Source: Escallonia rubra
Lineage: Eukaryota > Streptophyta > Magnoliopsida > Escalloniales > Escalloniaceae
DNA length: 64,000 nucleotides
Direction of reading: 5' to 3'
Assembly (NCBI GenBank): GCA_033065855.1
Contig: JAVXUO010000006.1
Span: 19,311 to 83,310 of the forward strand
The translations under genes were made by a program, and so were the position numbers. Every line of letters begins with the position of its first letter. The stretch's first letter is position 1. A model generated the notes under the pieces. The model made no database searches. It was not told the DNA's origin and worked only from the letters and a program-made list of their open reading frames with translations. Below, in pieces: positions 21,501 to 36,500 of the stretch.

Positions 21501-24500
21501 CTTTTCGGTCTCACTGTACTTTTGAGATGTATTGTGTTCTGTCAAGTTATATGTTTGTCTGAGAGTTAGAAACAAGGCATTGGTAAATAGTAGAATGAGG
21601 TCACTGACTTGATGTTTGATTTTAGTTGCCCATCTGTTTTTTGGCTCTCACCAGGAGTCCGGAAAGGATAGTCAGGAGAAGAAAAAAAACCACATTAAGG
21701 CACTTCTTGTTGCAGCCACCGATTGCGAACCTCAATACTTGATCCGTCTACTTCAGGTTATATCTTAGACATCTAACTGAGATTATAAATCTGGCTCCCT
21801 TATATCATAATATGTATTAAGTCAACGTTTGCAGACGAAATTGCGGATTGGTTTGGCAGAGCAAACGCTTCTAGCTGCCTTGGGGCATGCTGCTGTATAT
21901 ACTGAAAAACATTCGTCACCTCCTGTACAGTCTGATTCTCCTCTAGAAGAGGTACGGTTGATGTGCTTTTACAGCTCATAAAATTGCCTACCACCTCCTC
22001 TGAGGATAGGGCCGTTTTGTTTTTCTTGGAATTGCATCTGTTGTTCTTGTGCATGATGGGCTGTTAGTATAAACTTTTTAGTCGACCATTCAGGCTTGAT
22101 GTGGATTTACTCTGTTATGCCACTGAAGTGTTCTTATGTTGATTAGATGCTCTTTTTAACATGTTTATGAATCACTTTTTTGAGGCAGGGGGTCAACCTT
22201 AAGTATGAGTCGAAATGGACAATATTTTATTTTATCTGCTTGCCTCAGGCTCATTAATGTACTGCGATTTGTCAATTTCTTGCTCTAAAGGGCTTACTCT
22301 TATGCAGTTGATGAACCTCGCACTCCTAGATCATTAAACAAAATTGGAGACCCCTAACTTTTGGTGTTGGTTTGAGAAAGATATCAAAAGAGAGAAAAGA
22401 AAAGGAAAGCGAGGCTTTATTTGCAGCTTTGCTTCAACTATCAGTACCCAGTAACATACGAAAAAGGAACGCATAAATCGACGAAACACGAATACCAGAA
22501 TTCATTTCCTTGATTTCCGAATGAATTGTCAAGTCAGTGCCATGGGACTTGATTATGGGCCAAAGGAATGTCCAATCAACACTTATCATACTTGTTAACG
22601 AAGTGTATATTTGGGATATATCTTCGTAAATTGATCACACATACCTATGTTGGTACTCTAAAATTTCATGCACTTTTTAACAAATGGTTTTCCAAATTCT
22701 CGTAATCACATGTTAGACATCTCAAAAGAGTGAGCGTGGTGGAATGCAGAAACTTCCTCTTCACAAGGTGGGGTTAAGCTGTGTAATTGTAATCGTCCCC
22801 AGACATTGCCTTGTGCGTTGGGCTGGCCTTTCTGGGACATGCCTTTTTAGGGGCACCAGAGATCCGTATAGTAAGAGTTCTTCGCTGCTTTATGTGCTTT
22901 TTTGAAGTTTGGGTGCTGCACATTTTTTGAACAATCCTTTGCCAATCCACCACAAATATAGTAACCTTTCACACTGGGTTCCCGATTTTTAGAGTGCTTT
23001 AGGAGGTCTCTTTTTTATTTTGGGAGTCTTTCATGTACCAACTGGAAGATAAACATCTAGTGTGGCAAAGAACTTCACTGCATTTCTTCTTGAGTAAGAG
23101 TTCTTACTCATGTACAAAATTGAGCGTAACCATTAGTTTGTGCTATATTTTGCAAAAGTATTTCTGTTTGCATTTGCCTAGCTATCCAATTAGTTTGGTG
23201 TTCTCTTTCGTTGACTCCTTCACTTTTTTCGTTCAGGCTGCAAAAATCGTAAAACAAGTTTACTCTGTAATTCCCGTCTATGATAAAATAGTTCCTGCTC
23301 TTCTTACTGGTGGTGTATGGAACCTTTCGAAGACTTGTAGCTTTTCACCGGGTGTTCCAGTTGGACCTATGCTAGCAAAACCCACCAAAGGGGTATCTGA
23401 GATCGTGGATAAATTTCAAGATATGGAATTCACCTGTGAATACAAGTATGATGGAGAACGCGCTCAGGTAATAACGTGCAATTATAAGAAAAGAGTTTCC
23501 TGCTTGTGGTTGCTATCTGTGCCCTAAGTCAATCAATTTTAACAGATACATTACTTGGACAATGGTTCAGTTGAGATATACAGTCGAAATGCTGAACGCA
23601 ATACTGGGAAGTTTCCAGATGTTGTTGTTGCTGTTTCAAGGTATGTTCTATTTATGCTCGAATTCACTTTCCACGTATTTATCCTTTCATGGTATGAGTT
23701 TATAAGCAGAATTTCATATATTCGAAACCTGTTTCTCCTTTTACCTAAACAAGTAGGCTTATGCACCATAGTTGCACGAAACGGGGGCGGGGGAGCCTGA
23801 GCACTTGGAAGAATCTAAAGGTTGGGAGCAGCTTGAGTAAATAAATGCGTGAAGACTATTACCATTTGCTTAATATATTTTACACTTAACTATGGTGTAC
23901 ACTCTTCTTACTTGAAAATACCATAAGCGATAGTGAATCGTTACTTTGTACTCTTCAAATCAAATGACTGCCAACTACTTGCCTTTGAACAAAAGTAAAA
24001 GTAGTTCTGCTGCTGCTGTTCACTTCTCGACACATTTTATTGACGAGAGAGGGAGGGGGGGAGAGAGACCGCACTGATTGACAAGCTTTGTTCTCTCGAT
24101 GATGGTTGTCAGCAAAGGACAAGGAGGCTAAAGGAAGGGGGAAACAAGGAATCGAGTCGAAAAGGGCTTGATTTTCAGGTACTCTCTCACTTCTTCCATG
24201 TATCTCTGTCCAGCTGATGGGATCGAGTTCCCATGTTAGCTTCTGACGCGATCCCATGGAGCTCCTAAACTTGGGATGGCAAAAGCGAATTTCCGAGAGA
24301 GAAGCGTCACCATATGAGGAGTTTCCTGCTACTAAGATATGCAATAGGAATTAATGGTAGTTACCTCCTGAGTATGATGGTGCTTGTGAGTTTCTTTTTG
24401 CTTCTTCACCGAGTACCTTTCTAAGGTTGTAAAATACAGTGGCACTTAAGTTTGAATTAGTATGGTATGCCCTATTGCCAAAGCACACATGGCGTCTGTC

Positions 24501-27500
24501 ATAGTGATGCTTTGGGCGGTTATACCACCTGCTTCTGTCTGTTTTAATTTGCTTTGGCATAATTGTATACTTTTGGCTCTTTGGCTCGCATTAGTATTGG
24601 TTGTCACATAATTTCAGTATTTGCAATGTGTTTGTAGCTTGTAGTGCGTATATCTTGTTTGTGATGCGTGGGCTGTTTGGTGGACTCTAATTGTGGACTT
24701 GCCTATCATAGTTAGAAGTAAACTCCGGTGTCTTTAATACTTTGTTTTGACAAGTGGTTTATTTGTTTATTGATTTTGAGGTTCAAATAGTATGCCTGTC
24801 TGTTTTTATATTTTTATATTTTTGCATGTCTGAGAAAATTGCATCTGCATGGTATTTGGTGTTGGTCTTGTTTACTTTTAAATATCCCCAGAATCTTATT
24901 TGAAACGTTTAAACATTACCACTGGGGAGTTCATCCTAGACAAGCCCATGAACAATAATGCTCCATACTGTCAGCATATTAAATAATGGTGGTACTGAGA
25001 AATGAAGCTTTCTTGAACATATATATATATATATTTTTTTAATCAAGCTTTCTTGAACATATGATTACTGCAAAGGAAGTCCTTATCTGGGGGAGGGGGT
25101 GGCAGGGACCCTGCCAGCCCCCCTCTAATACTGCCGCTGAACCTTGTCCATGCGATGTCTGACTGGAGGGATATCTGTAAACAAGCTCTCACATCAGCCA
25201 AATGTCGTAACCAAAACCTAATGAAGCATGTCCAAAACCTTGTGCTTTGATTTTGCTCCAGTCTTGCATGCCACCAAGATAGCCAACACCTCCTATGTTG
25301 CGCACATAATACGGCCTATGTCTTTCGTGGCTTCTGACCATCTTCACTCCAAAGAACTGTTCATTATTAGTCTGTCAATATCCTTTTGATAGCTTTCCTG
25401 ACTACTACATGGCAATTTGCGTTACTAAAGATAACTTCTATATCTAGCCAAATGTGGAATGTCTGTGTCAACATGTTCATTGCTGATGTATGTCATAATA
25501 CTGTAGGTTAAAAAAGTCATCAGTAACATCATTTGTCCTGGATTGCGAACTTGTTGCTTACGACCGTGAGAAACAGAAGATCCTGCCTTTCCAGGTGATA
25601 TGCAATCGCATAGTGGTACACTTTTTTGTTAGGTTTCTTTGGTCTTATATAATATCCCTGTGCTGATATTACTAAGTGGTTTGTGCATCCAATCAACTTT
25701 GGATCTGCTAGTTCACTACTGATAAAATGGGTTTTCTTGGTTATCTTTTCCTTTTCTAGTTGTTTGCATGACATAGGGTTTTGAGAAGCTTTTAAGGTTT
25801 AAAATTGCAAGTTCTCCATGGAAGACAAACTGTTCAACAAATCCCTATATATGGGCAACCAAGATTGAGGCATTAACAACTAAACTACACCAAATTGAGA
25901 AGACCTCCTTCTCTGCAAAGTGATCAAGACCACGACTTAGAAGCATCTCATGATTCTAGTTATCTCATACATAGACACCCAAGAAGAAGAAATCAGGCTA
26001 AAGAGGCCACTAAGCATTGATATTAACAGCTCTATTGGCATCAATCTTCCAAGATGGAGCAAAATCGTTCTCTGTTCTTTTCAAAAGTAGGTCAAACTGA
26101 ACCCAGTCCCTTTCTCTCCTAAGTAAACAAAATAAACCTCCAACACTAGAACAACACCAGAAATTTCATGAGTTAGCGCTAACTTACCAGATGGATGCAT
26201 GAGAAGCAAAACATCACTAAAACAACTTGGAGATATAGTTTTGTCTACTGCATAGATAGCTTCTTTACACCCATGAGCAAATAAATGACTAAACAAAACT
26301 TTCACAGCAAACTTCCATGAAAATTTGATGCATCGGAAAAGTGCAAAGAACAGAAAGGGAAAGCCTTAACTTTTCAGATGCTTTTGCTGCCAATTCTTGA
26401 TTTACTGAAAGAAACATGCAAATAAGCGGGAACATCTCATGCACAGACAATATTTAGGGTAATAAAGCCACTAAATATTACTCCTCCATCCCAATATCCT
26501 TGATCAAGTTTGATAGTTTAAGAGAATGGTCAAATGTCTTAAACTTTCTATTTTTACCCTTTATTTCTCTTTTCCTTTTCTTTTGGTCCACTCACGGCCT
26601 CTTTGTCCTTCTCCCCAAATAGCCATGTCCTCTCTCTCTCTCTCTCTCTGCGTGTGTGCGCGCGCGCATAAATATGCAGTGTGTATTTGTATATGACTGC
26701 ATATTTGTACACACACATGCACACACACATTTAAGTACATAAGAAAGTGGAAATTCCGTAGACCCATCAGCATCAAACTCCACTACCCCGATTACATCTT
26801 TAAGACTTTAACAGTGAAATTTCGATGGAGACTTTTGCAGAATTTTGATGGCAAAATCACCCTACATATTGAAGTTGACTGGACTTTGTGGTTCTTGAAG
26901 GATTTAGTGGGAACCCTAAATACTATAAAGAATGGGAACTGATGGTCGACATGGGGTGGCGGCGGCGGCGGCGGCGACGGAAGCGGTGGTGGTTGGAAGG
27001 GGATAATAGTGGTGGTCAAAGGGATACACAAATGCAAAGACAGTGAGAGCAAAGAGCAGGAGGTGCTCGTCATCACGGTGCAGCGGCACTGGTGGCTGGG
27101 ATAGAAAGAGGAGAGGATATGAAGGAGAAAGGAACTTGTTGCTGTTAAGAGAGGAAAGAGTAAAGAGATGAGTGGAGAAGGGAGGGAGGGAGGGAGGAAG
27201 AATCTTTCCTGATCTGGAAAGTTTGCAATATTTTAGGACAGCCAAAAAAGGACAACTGAGTGAGAGAACTGGGACGGACGGAGTAATAAATTAGGCATTT
27301 CCCATAAGAGTTACAGACTGAAAAGCCTAAAACATCTCACTATCAAAATAGGAGACAACTAGACCAAAAAAAACTGATTCGAATAGAGGACGGAAGGAGA
27401 AGACTTACCGGCAGAAATGAGTGGTAGCCACTGGATTCCGAAGTTTGACCCTACAGAGATATTTTAGTATATTTTCTAACACTTTTAGTGAATTTTTTTG

Positions 27501-30500
27501 AGGCTTTTATGCCTATACGTTTTTCTCTTCATTTGACGAGATAATAAGGACTATACGGCTAGGAAGTGCTGGAAAAGACTGGGTTTGTTGATGTTCTTAC
27601 AAGGTGGAGCTATTCCTGTAGCTTGTCTTTTGGACGTTATTTGCAGTGCACAAATTGGCTGCATTACCATCTCCCTCTGCAACTCCCTCTTCTTTCCTCT
27701 AGTAAACTGATAGACATAACAATCATTGTGTGGTTGAGAAATCACCCAATTGATGCTTTTCGGGCAAATAGCTTTTCGCATACCACTATTCCCCATCATT
27801 TCTTAGTGTTTCGAATTAAATTCCGGATGCCTTTTCCTTCTTACTTGTGAATGCTAATTTTTCGTTCTGAGATTCCTCTACAGTGAAAGATATGGAATTA
27901 GACAAAGGATAGATCATTGGACTCCACCAACATGTTTTAGGGCGAGACCAGCTGTACTCTGCAATAATCAATAGGTTCAGAGTACATTTTCATTAACCAA
28001 AGGGGTTGAAAATTTCTTTTCATGCCTGTGTACTTGCATGGATATCCTCCCTCTAATCAATAGCTAATGAAGCAGAAACAGTTTGGTCACTATTTTTCGA
28101 TCTGCAGTGGTGCTAGATTCAGTATAGCCCATATTATAAGATTCTTTAACAGGACCTTATTGGTGCATACGGCACATTCACCTGCAGTCAACATCTATGA
28201 ACTTCGCCATCTTAAGTTCAACCCAGGGTCCGTGAACCTTCATGGGGTTTAGTTTAATGCACTCAACTAGATGAGGTATTCAATATTACACTCGACACAT
28301 AAAAGTTAATAAATGACCAATCTAGCCTTCATCCTCAGATTCAGTTAATCTAGAAGTAAAAGGATAATGCTGTTATAGGTCTGAAATCCAGCAACTTAGT
28401 TTGCCATCTTCATCAAGCAGTAGTGGCAGCCATGGATTCATTATCTAAAGCAAAAATCTCCCTTTTACCAAGAGCTCTGTTGACCTATTTCTACACCACC
28501 AGCTACAATAAAGATAGTAAAGTTCACTGCATCACCCATCACACCCGTCACCACCGCTCCGCCATATAATTGCCACCACCCCCAATGCAACCCAGAAATC
28601 ACCACCCGAACTATGATCGACAGAAACACCAACTGGAGCAGGTTTCAATCGATGAATTGGTGGGTAGTTTTGCATCTACACATTACTTGGTCGGGCAAAG
28701 CCACAATTTTCGAAGGGGTTTTGGTTTCATAAGAAACTTGGGTCTGGAAGATGAAAAGAGGGAAGGAATTAATATGATGGAAGATGATTATGTGGTTAGA
28801 AGATACTAGGGTTTTGACGGTGCTGGAGATGAATGTGTCCTAATCTTCGTCGCCACTGGTGAAGGAGAGAATTTTTTTTTTTTGGGCGAAGCGACGGTGA
28901 GTTTTGGGTGAAGAATTTGAGTTTGGTGGTGTAGGATATTGGGATGGGCTTTGTTGTCTTTGATGCAGGCGGTTAGGCCTTTGGTGGCTCGGGGACAGAG
29001 GTAGTGGTGGTGACGGTGTTGGTGGGGTAATTTTACATTATTGATGGTTTTAGGATTTTCAAATGTTTCGTATGCACTCAAGGGCAGTTTGGGCAGTTAA
29101 TAGTATCAAAACTTTTATGGTGTAAAGGCTAAAGCGTCGGAAGAGATCAAACCTCAATGAGTGGGGTGTAATTTTTTTAAGCTTCATGCATTTGAGTGTA
29201 ATAGTTTCTAATGTCATGCAATTTGAGTGTAATTAACCCTTTAAGCTATTAGCTGTGTTCATTTTCTAGCTTCTCTTTTCTCTTTTGATGATCTTTCAAT
29301 GGTCGTTTTCAGTCTTAACATATTAAAGTTTTCATGTTTTTGTCTATTGCTACTGGGTCTCATCCTACTTCCAGAGCTAGCTTGGTATGCAGTTTTGCTT
29401 AATTTTTTGTTGATGCCAAAAACGATTAGAATAATCCTTCAGATATTTCGGCTGTTCGTGTGCTATGCGAGAGAAGATGTGTACTTACGAATGTGTGTTT
29501 ATGGCAGATCCTCAGTACACGTGCTCGTAAAAATGTTGTCATAAGTGACATCAAGGTTGACGTTTGCATATTTGCATTTGATATTTTGTACCTTAATGGC
29601 CAGCAACTATTGCAAGAGCAACTTAACGTTCGCAGAGAGGTATGACCAATTTTCATATCACCCCATTGTAATGCGAGTTCTGAACTGACTTTTTTAGAGT
29701 AGCTAGTATTAGTGCCAGTGCGAGTCTTGTGTCATGCATTATTTTCTCTTCTTAAAGCCTTTTGTTACGCTACGTTTTCAGGCATCATGCATACTTTTGG
29801 TATTGAGCGTGTGGTAGTAGCAATACATCAAAATCCTTTTACATCCTCTTTTTTCTGTCTCAAACCAAACCTTAGATCATCCAAGCAGCAAGATTTACTT
29901 GGTAGCATATGTCATTTTATGTCCTCGAAGTTGTCATCAGAGCACCCAAAGTAGGCCTGACATCGGCCTTGTTCTCGTCGATATCCTCAGGTTTGACTAG
30001 ACTGCTGCCACATGCAGGCTCCATGGCCGCCTTAGCCCAGTATATATGTGTTGGCTGTGTTTTAAGGTGGACCTGTGCTCCAAATTACTTTAGAGGGTGT
30101 GACGTACTTTTGTCAAAGTGTGGTATTATTGGGGTGACTTTTAAGGAGTTCTAATCGTTTTTGGGTTCTTTACGATATGATTTAATTTATCTTCAAATGA
30201 GTTAGATATCAATTGGTAGTTGTTATGTGTGGGTTTTTACAACAATTCATAGCTTTGTCACTACTAATAAGGATCACGTGCTTTGCACGTCAAATACTTT
30301 TGAAAATAAAAATGTTATGGACCGTTATGGAAAACACAATAAATATAAATAGTACGATTATTTTAATCAAACCATAAAAAGTAAATCAATTGTGAATTGT
30401 TAATAAAAGACTCGAAGCATAGAAAGTTCAGCGCACAAGCCATGGTCTTACTTTCAAATTCGAATTGCTAATGTCAATTACCACTAGTATTTGTCACTAT

Positions 30501-33500
30501 TAATTGTTTCATTTGTCACATTAAGTTGCCACTAAATAGGATCTTGACTGTTCCATATTACATCTTGTTACCGAGGATACACTTACATGTCATCAGTTTC
30601 AAACATATTCTACAAATATTCTCACCAAGCATTACAACTTTGGCATTGCAGTAATAGAAGTGAAGAAAGTCTTCTGGTGACAATTTGACACACATAAAAT
30701 GTAACCTGAATTGTATATCTTAGAGTTGTGAGATAAAAGTTAGGAACTGAGAAGAATTTTGAATAATAACTAATGTTAACAAAATTTTAAATCTGTAGTT
30801 TAAAAGGGATAGCAAAAAATTAAGTGTCCATGGGAAAGAGTTACGATCAGCAAATTATAACAGATTTTGTAAAATGGAAGGAGTTCAAAGCTTAAATTTT
30901 ACATTTTAAAAAACAAGAATCAAATGAACTCAAAAGACCTAGCAGGGAACATATAAAAACTTAATTCCTTTGGCAATAAATCTAGTAGCTGTAGCTTTCA
31001 AGGATCATCCTAAAATTTCTATCGTGCACCCTTTTCTCTGTAAGCATCTCCACTAAAGTTCAAAATATCATTATTTAAGACTTCGTTATCTATCTTGTTA
31101 TTATATTTTCTTTTGGTTACTTTTTTAATATTTTTCTAGCTTTTTCTAGATTTTAAGTACATTTTGTCTAAAGGTAGCTTAATCTTAGTGTTACCTTATT
31201 TTTCCTCTATTTTTCTTTGTTGTCTAAACAGTGTATAGTGTACTTTAAAGCTCTCTTCTGAGTTACTTTATACCTCTCTTTTGTTTTTACCGAATCTTAG
31301 TGGTACATCTTTGGCTATTGTTTTCGTTGTTTATGTAATTAAACATATTTTTGCTACAAGACTTGTATTTTTAGCACGGATTCATATGATAATATTTGAC
31401 CTGCTTATTCGAAAAGCCACTATTATATGTGTGTTTGTGTACGAAATGAGTGGTCTGAAGTAGATATTAGCTCATAATGTCAATGAAGGAAGTAACTACA
31501 ACAATGTTTACAGACCTAAAATTTTCAGCCTATATAAATACTCGGTACATTTGTATAAATACAAGCACCACAAAAATTCATCTAGAATGTTTTCTTACCC
31601 AGATCATTCATCTGATAATAAGACCCGTATCATCAAAATAAAGCAAAAGAAAAATCTGCCAATGGCATGAGGTTTTACGTTAAGAAAGTTAAAAAAAGCC
31701 ACTATTTTACCAAAAAGAAAGCAAAACTTAATTTCATCATAAAAGTTGAAAAAAGAAGGCCTCATCTAAGTTTTAGATATTCTAACCCTGGCCTATGTCG
31801 CTAAATTTAAGTTTGCAGCCATATGCAAAAGTTAGTAGATGCAATAGTCAGTCCACTTTGAAATAAAATATATAACAAGAAGAACATGATATTACCTAGA
31901 CTTATTAGAAATGGTTCTCTAAGAAGTAGATGCAATAGTCAGTCCACCTTGAAATAAAATATATAACAAGAAGAACATGATATTACCTAGACTTTTTAGA
32001 AATGGTTCTCTAAGAAGTAGTGGAAAGTAAGGTTATGGATTTTGATGTAGGCAAGTTTTAAGGTTAGGTTTTGATAGGATTTTCTTTAAAGGTGAGCAGA
32101 TTCTTACTCCCTCCGTCCCTAAAAAACTAATCATATTTTCTTTTTGGGCCGTCCCACAAAAATTGATCAGTTCCAAATTAGGAAAGATTCTGTAGGTATT
32201 TTTACATATTTACCCTTTTTTTATTCTATTTCTCACGCCACATTTAATTCTCTACCAACTCATTTTCTCTCTCCTGACCCACCACTTTACACTTTTTTAT
32301 TCTATTTCTCTCCACATTTAACACTCTACCAACCAATTTTCTCTCTCATGGCCCACTCTTTTCCCCCTCTCTCTAAAGGGTAAAATGGGAAAGACACAAT
32401 ATATAACCTAAATCCTTAATATACGTGTAAAGTCAAATGGATCGATCTTTTAGGGACGAAGGGAGTATTATTCTATTAATGCAGTTGGGTTACATCCACA
32501 TCAATTGGTTAATTCATGTTCCCTGTCTTTAGGAGATGCAGTAATGAACTTTTAACCTTTTTAGCAACAAAATGTTGTAATTAAGCCCCACATGTCGTAA
32601 TATAGCCTCACCCTTTTAAAAGTCTGAAGCCAGTACTTTTGATGAAATTCATACTCTTTTGTGACTAAAAGAGGAATTAGTAAACTTTTAACGTCTTTAT
32701 CGACACAATGTTTGAATTTAGCCAAAAGTGCTGTGATTTATCCTCACCATTTTAAAAGTAAAAAAAAAAACCTCAATATTTTCAAACCTTTTATAGTTGA
32801 ATTAGGAGTGCAACTTGGATTAGACAACTATGCCAACCCATCGAAATATGGTGGTACAAAATTTTGGGCCCGGGCTGGGCTGTGGCAAACTTATTTGAAG
32901 GGCCACCCAGCCCGCGGGAACTTCAGCCCATCCAAACTTTTATATAGCATACATAACATGTGTTTGTCCTTTAGTCTTTAAAATCCTTTAAACATTTGGG
33001 TTGGAGACGTTTGAAAACCTTTTTTTTTCTAGCTTTGTTTCTCATTATAGGAGTAGACTTCTTAAGATTGTTTCGAAACTCATCTTTTTCTTTTGTTTGT
33101 CCTAAAACATTGTTTCTGTGCTCATATCTAAATCCATTTTGACACTTCACTACACTTTTTCCTCATAACACTAGTAAATCTGGATGGTAATTGATTTGCT
33201 TAAAAATTAAGTGAATAAAAACTAAGTTTGTAACCATAAACAACCCGTGGACAGCCCGTGTCTAACCCGTGCCCACCAAAATTTTCATATGCTTGGCGTG
33301 CACAGATATAATTCGCCTTGTAGATGGGCTGGACTGGGCATAGGCACGAGCTTTTGAGAGTGGATTGGGCATGGTACCCTTGGGCCTGTCCAGCCCGCCC
33401 AAGCTGTAGCTCTAAGTTAAATAGCTAGGTAGCACGGACACGGACACCGTGTTCAACACCAACCGGGACACCAGACACCGCAATTTTCAAAAAATCAGAT

Positions 33501-33524
33501 TTTGGACACCGCTCACTGCTGAAA

Positions 33525-33567
<43 letters not shown>

Positions 33568-36500
33568 CATATATATATACACACACATCTCAATTTGAGC
33601 AACTAAATTTCGTTCAAAATGGATGAGAAAGAAAGCAAGTAACATAAAATAGTCTCAACAATAACAAGAAAAAAAGGTCGGTAACAAGAAAGCAGTTGAA
33701 TGTCTTAACAGTACCAAAATTAGAGTCTCAACAATAACAAGAGAGAAGGAAAAAAGACATGAGACCAAAGACATAAATGATAGGTTTTATATAGTCAGAT
33801 GACTTGTAACTGAGGTCGGATGGTCTGTAAATGAGGTTAGAGATGTTGACCTATCTTACTGTAGACTGGTAAGCTTTGATGCTTTAAGCAACAAAAAGAA
33901 GGAAAAGACAGAGATGAGAGAGAAAGAAGAAGGTACCTTTTGTTGGGTCGATCTGATTAGGGTTCGGCCTAAAAGTTCATTTCTAAAAAATCCCAGATTT
34001 ATTCCTCAAATAAATTTGAAATATTATATTTTGGCCCCATACGAGTGGACACTTTCTCACAAGGTGTCCGACACTTCTTCAAGAGGTTTCTGACACGGTG
34101 TTCGATAATTAAAAAAAATAAATAAATTCGGACACTGCTAAGAGGTGTCGGACACGTGTCCGGAGGTGTTGGTAAGTGTCGGACACCATACCTCGTCCTA
34201 TGAGAGGTGTCGGTGCTTCCTAGTTAAATAGTCTATTTTAATGAAAACTGTCTAACAATTTAACTCCGTGGGATCATTTTTGACACGGTGGGGCTAGATC
34301 CTCGTTCATTTTGGTGAAATTCATACTCGTTTATCAATAAAATATGCATGAGTGAACTTTTAACAAAATGTTTAAATTTAGTTAAAAGGTCATAATTTAG
34401 CCTCACCCTTTTAATAGTAAAAAATAACCCATGAAACCTTGTAAATTTAAAGGGGGTATTTGAAGGAAAAAATTGTTTAGCCATTTAACCTCTTGCGTAT
34501 CAAAACTTTAGAGTTTTCAAGCTAGAAAAAAATCATTTACCATTTTGACTTGAAATAAATTGGAGTCTTTATCAATTAGGTTATACCTAATCCCATCACC
34601 CATAAGAGTAGATTATACAAGGACGATAACCATATGAAGAACATGCTATCATGCAAATATAAAGTGTTCCTGACTAAAGTGGAACATACAAAGACAATAA
34701 CCATATGAAGAAGATGTTATCATGCAAATAAGGTTATCCCAATAACTGTAATACGAAACTTAGAATTATTTATTTGCCATGAACACAAATTATAATTAGG
34801 AGCAAATTGGTATGATCTAGTTATTCTCAAAAGTCATTACATATTCATTTAAAATGTCCTAGGAAAGTTCAGTTTTACGATAGCTTCATTACACCAATAT
34901 ATCCATATTTAGAACCTGGAATTAAACTCAATTTTGGGATATTTTGAATATTATTAACATATATTTGTATCAAAATATATAAAATCCAAATCAGTAGCGT
35001 AAGCATTAACATACAAATATTAATTTTTTTTTAAAAGGATTGATTTACTTACAAAGTATTCGGTTTAGTTTAGCGTAAAATATTACCTTTCTCCTTGTGT
35101 TCCTGAAAAGGCTACATAAAACTCTATTATATGCAAGTTGTTTTTATTAGTCGAATTTGATGGAGAAGATGTAGTAGCTCTAGGGTAGTTTAGTTTTAAC
35201 GTGAATGTAGTGAGGTTTTGAGAGAGTCTTCAGTAATCAGTAATCAGTAATCAGGGAGCATGCAAAAGTTCAAGGATGATTTTCTGGGGTGTTTTCTGTT
35301 TCTTTCTTAGTAAAAGTCAGAATAACATGTAAATCGTCAAAAGCATATATTTCGGTAAGAGTGTTTTAATGAAAGAAGCTTGATATCCTATGAGAAGTCA
35401 AAACATCCTTATTTTTTAAAAACACTTTAATAAAAAAGGGTATTCTATGGGAAAAGAAGTTATAAGTCTAATCACTCCTAATATTTTATGAAGACTTCAT
35501 ATTTAAAAGGATATTTTGAGAGAGAAAAATGATTAGCCATTTAACCCAATATATATATATATATATTGCTACAAATATGTTCTTCAAAAGAGGTACATAT
35601 GTTCTTCATTTGAACTTTATATTGGATTTCAGCTAGGGAAAATTGCGCAGAATACCCCTATGTTTGGACTCGTTGCAAAAGAAACTCTGGAGTTACGAAA
35701 GTTGCATAGAGACACATGTGGTCACAAAAGTGTTGCATCAGATTATTCCTATAACTAAATAATAGAAATGTCTAAATTGCCCCTCTATGTAAACCTTAAT
35801 TGTAGATCTAGTGTTTTTTTTTTTTTTTTTGGGTGTTGGACAGGGGTAGGCTCGTGGTGGGTGGATGAGGCTGGTGGCGGTGGCGCAAGTGGTTGGGGTT
35901 GATGGCTAGGCTTACGGCGGAGCAACTGGCTGGGGTTGATGGCGGGGCTGGCGGTAGCACTCAGATTCGTGGAGGGTGGACAGAGTTGGTGGCATGCCCC
36001 TTGGTTTGATGGCGAGGCTGGCGGCAGATTCTTTTCCTTCCTCTTTTGCTAAAAAATGGGCGTGGTAACGTTAATGAATTGCGATGCCTAAATCTAGTAT
36101 CCCATACTTTGGATCAGCCCCGTCCACACACGGTTCGTGGTGGGTGGAAGGGGCAGGTGCCGGCGGCGCAAGTGTTCTGGGTTGATGAAGGGGCTGGCGG
36201 CGGCGGCGGCACAGGGTTCATGGTGGGTGGTTAGGGCTGGCGGCATCGTCGGTGGTGGTGGATTGGACTCGGTGAGGGTGTGGCTATGGTTTTGGTTGTG
36301 AGGGTGGTGGCTAGGGTTTTGGTTTGTGAGGGTCGCTGCTAGTGTTAGGTTTTTGTTGGACCGGAGAAGAAATTGGGAATTGAGTGGGAGAGAAAAAGAA
36401 AGGGAGGGTACTTTAGTCTAGTAACTTCTGCCAAACGTACTTTTTAAGAGAGTGAATATCACACCCTGTCAACTTGGAAAGATTTCTCTAATTATAGCAA

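Noticed and set aside
28235..29250. Possible TIR element in LIG1 intron 7
   Set aside because: The two ends share only short ATTACACTC and TGCATG-type words; I could not align them convincingly.
30265..30290. CACGTGCTTTGCACGT and similar words at 42825 and 63640 as element ends
   Set aside because: The short hairpins are suggestive, but no paired end or target duplication was found.
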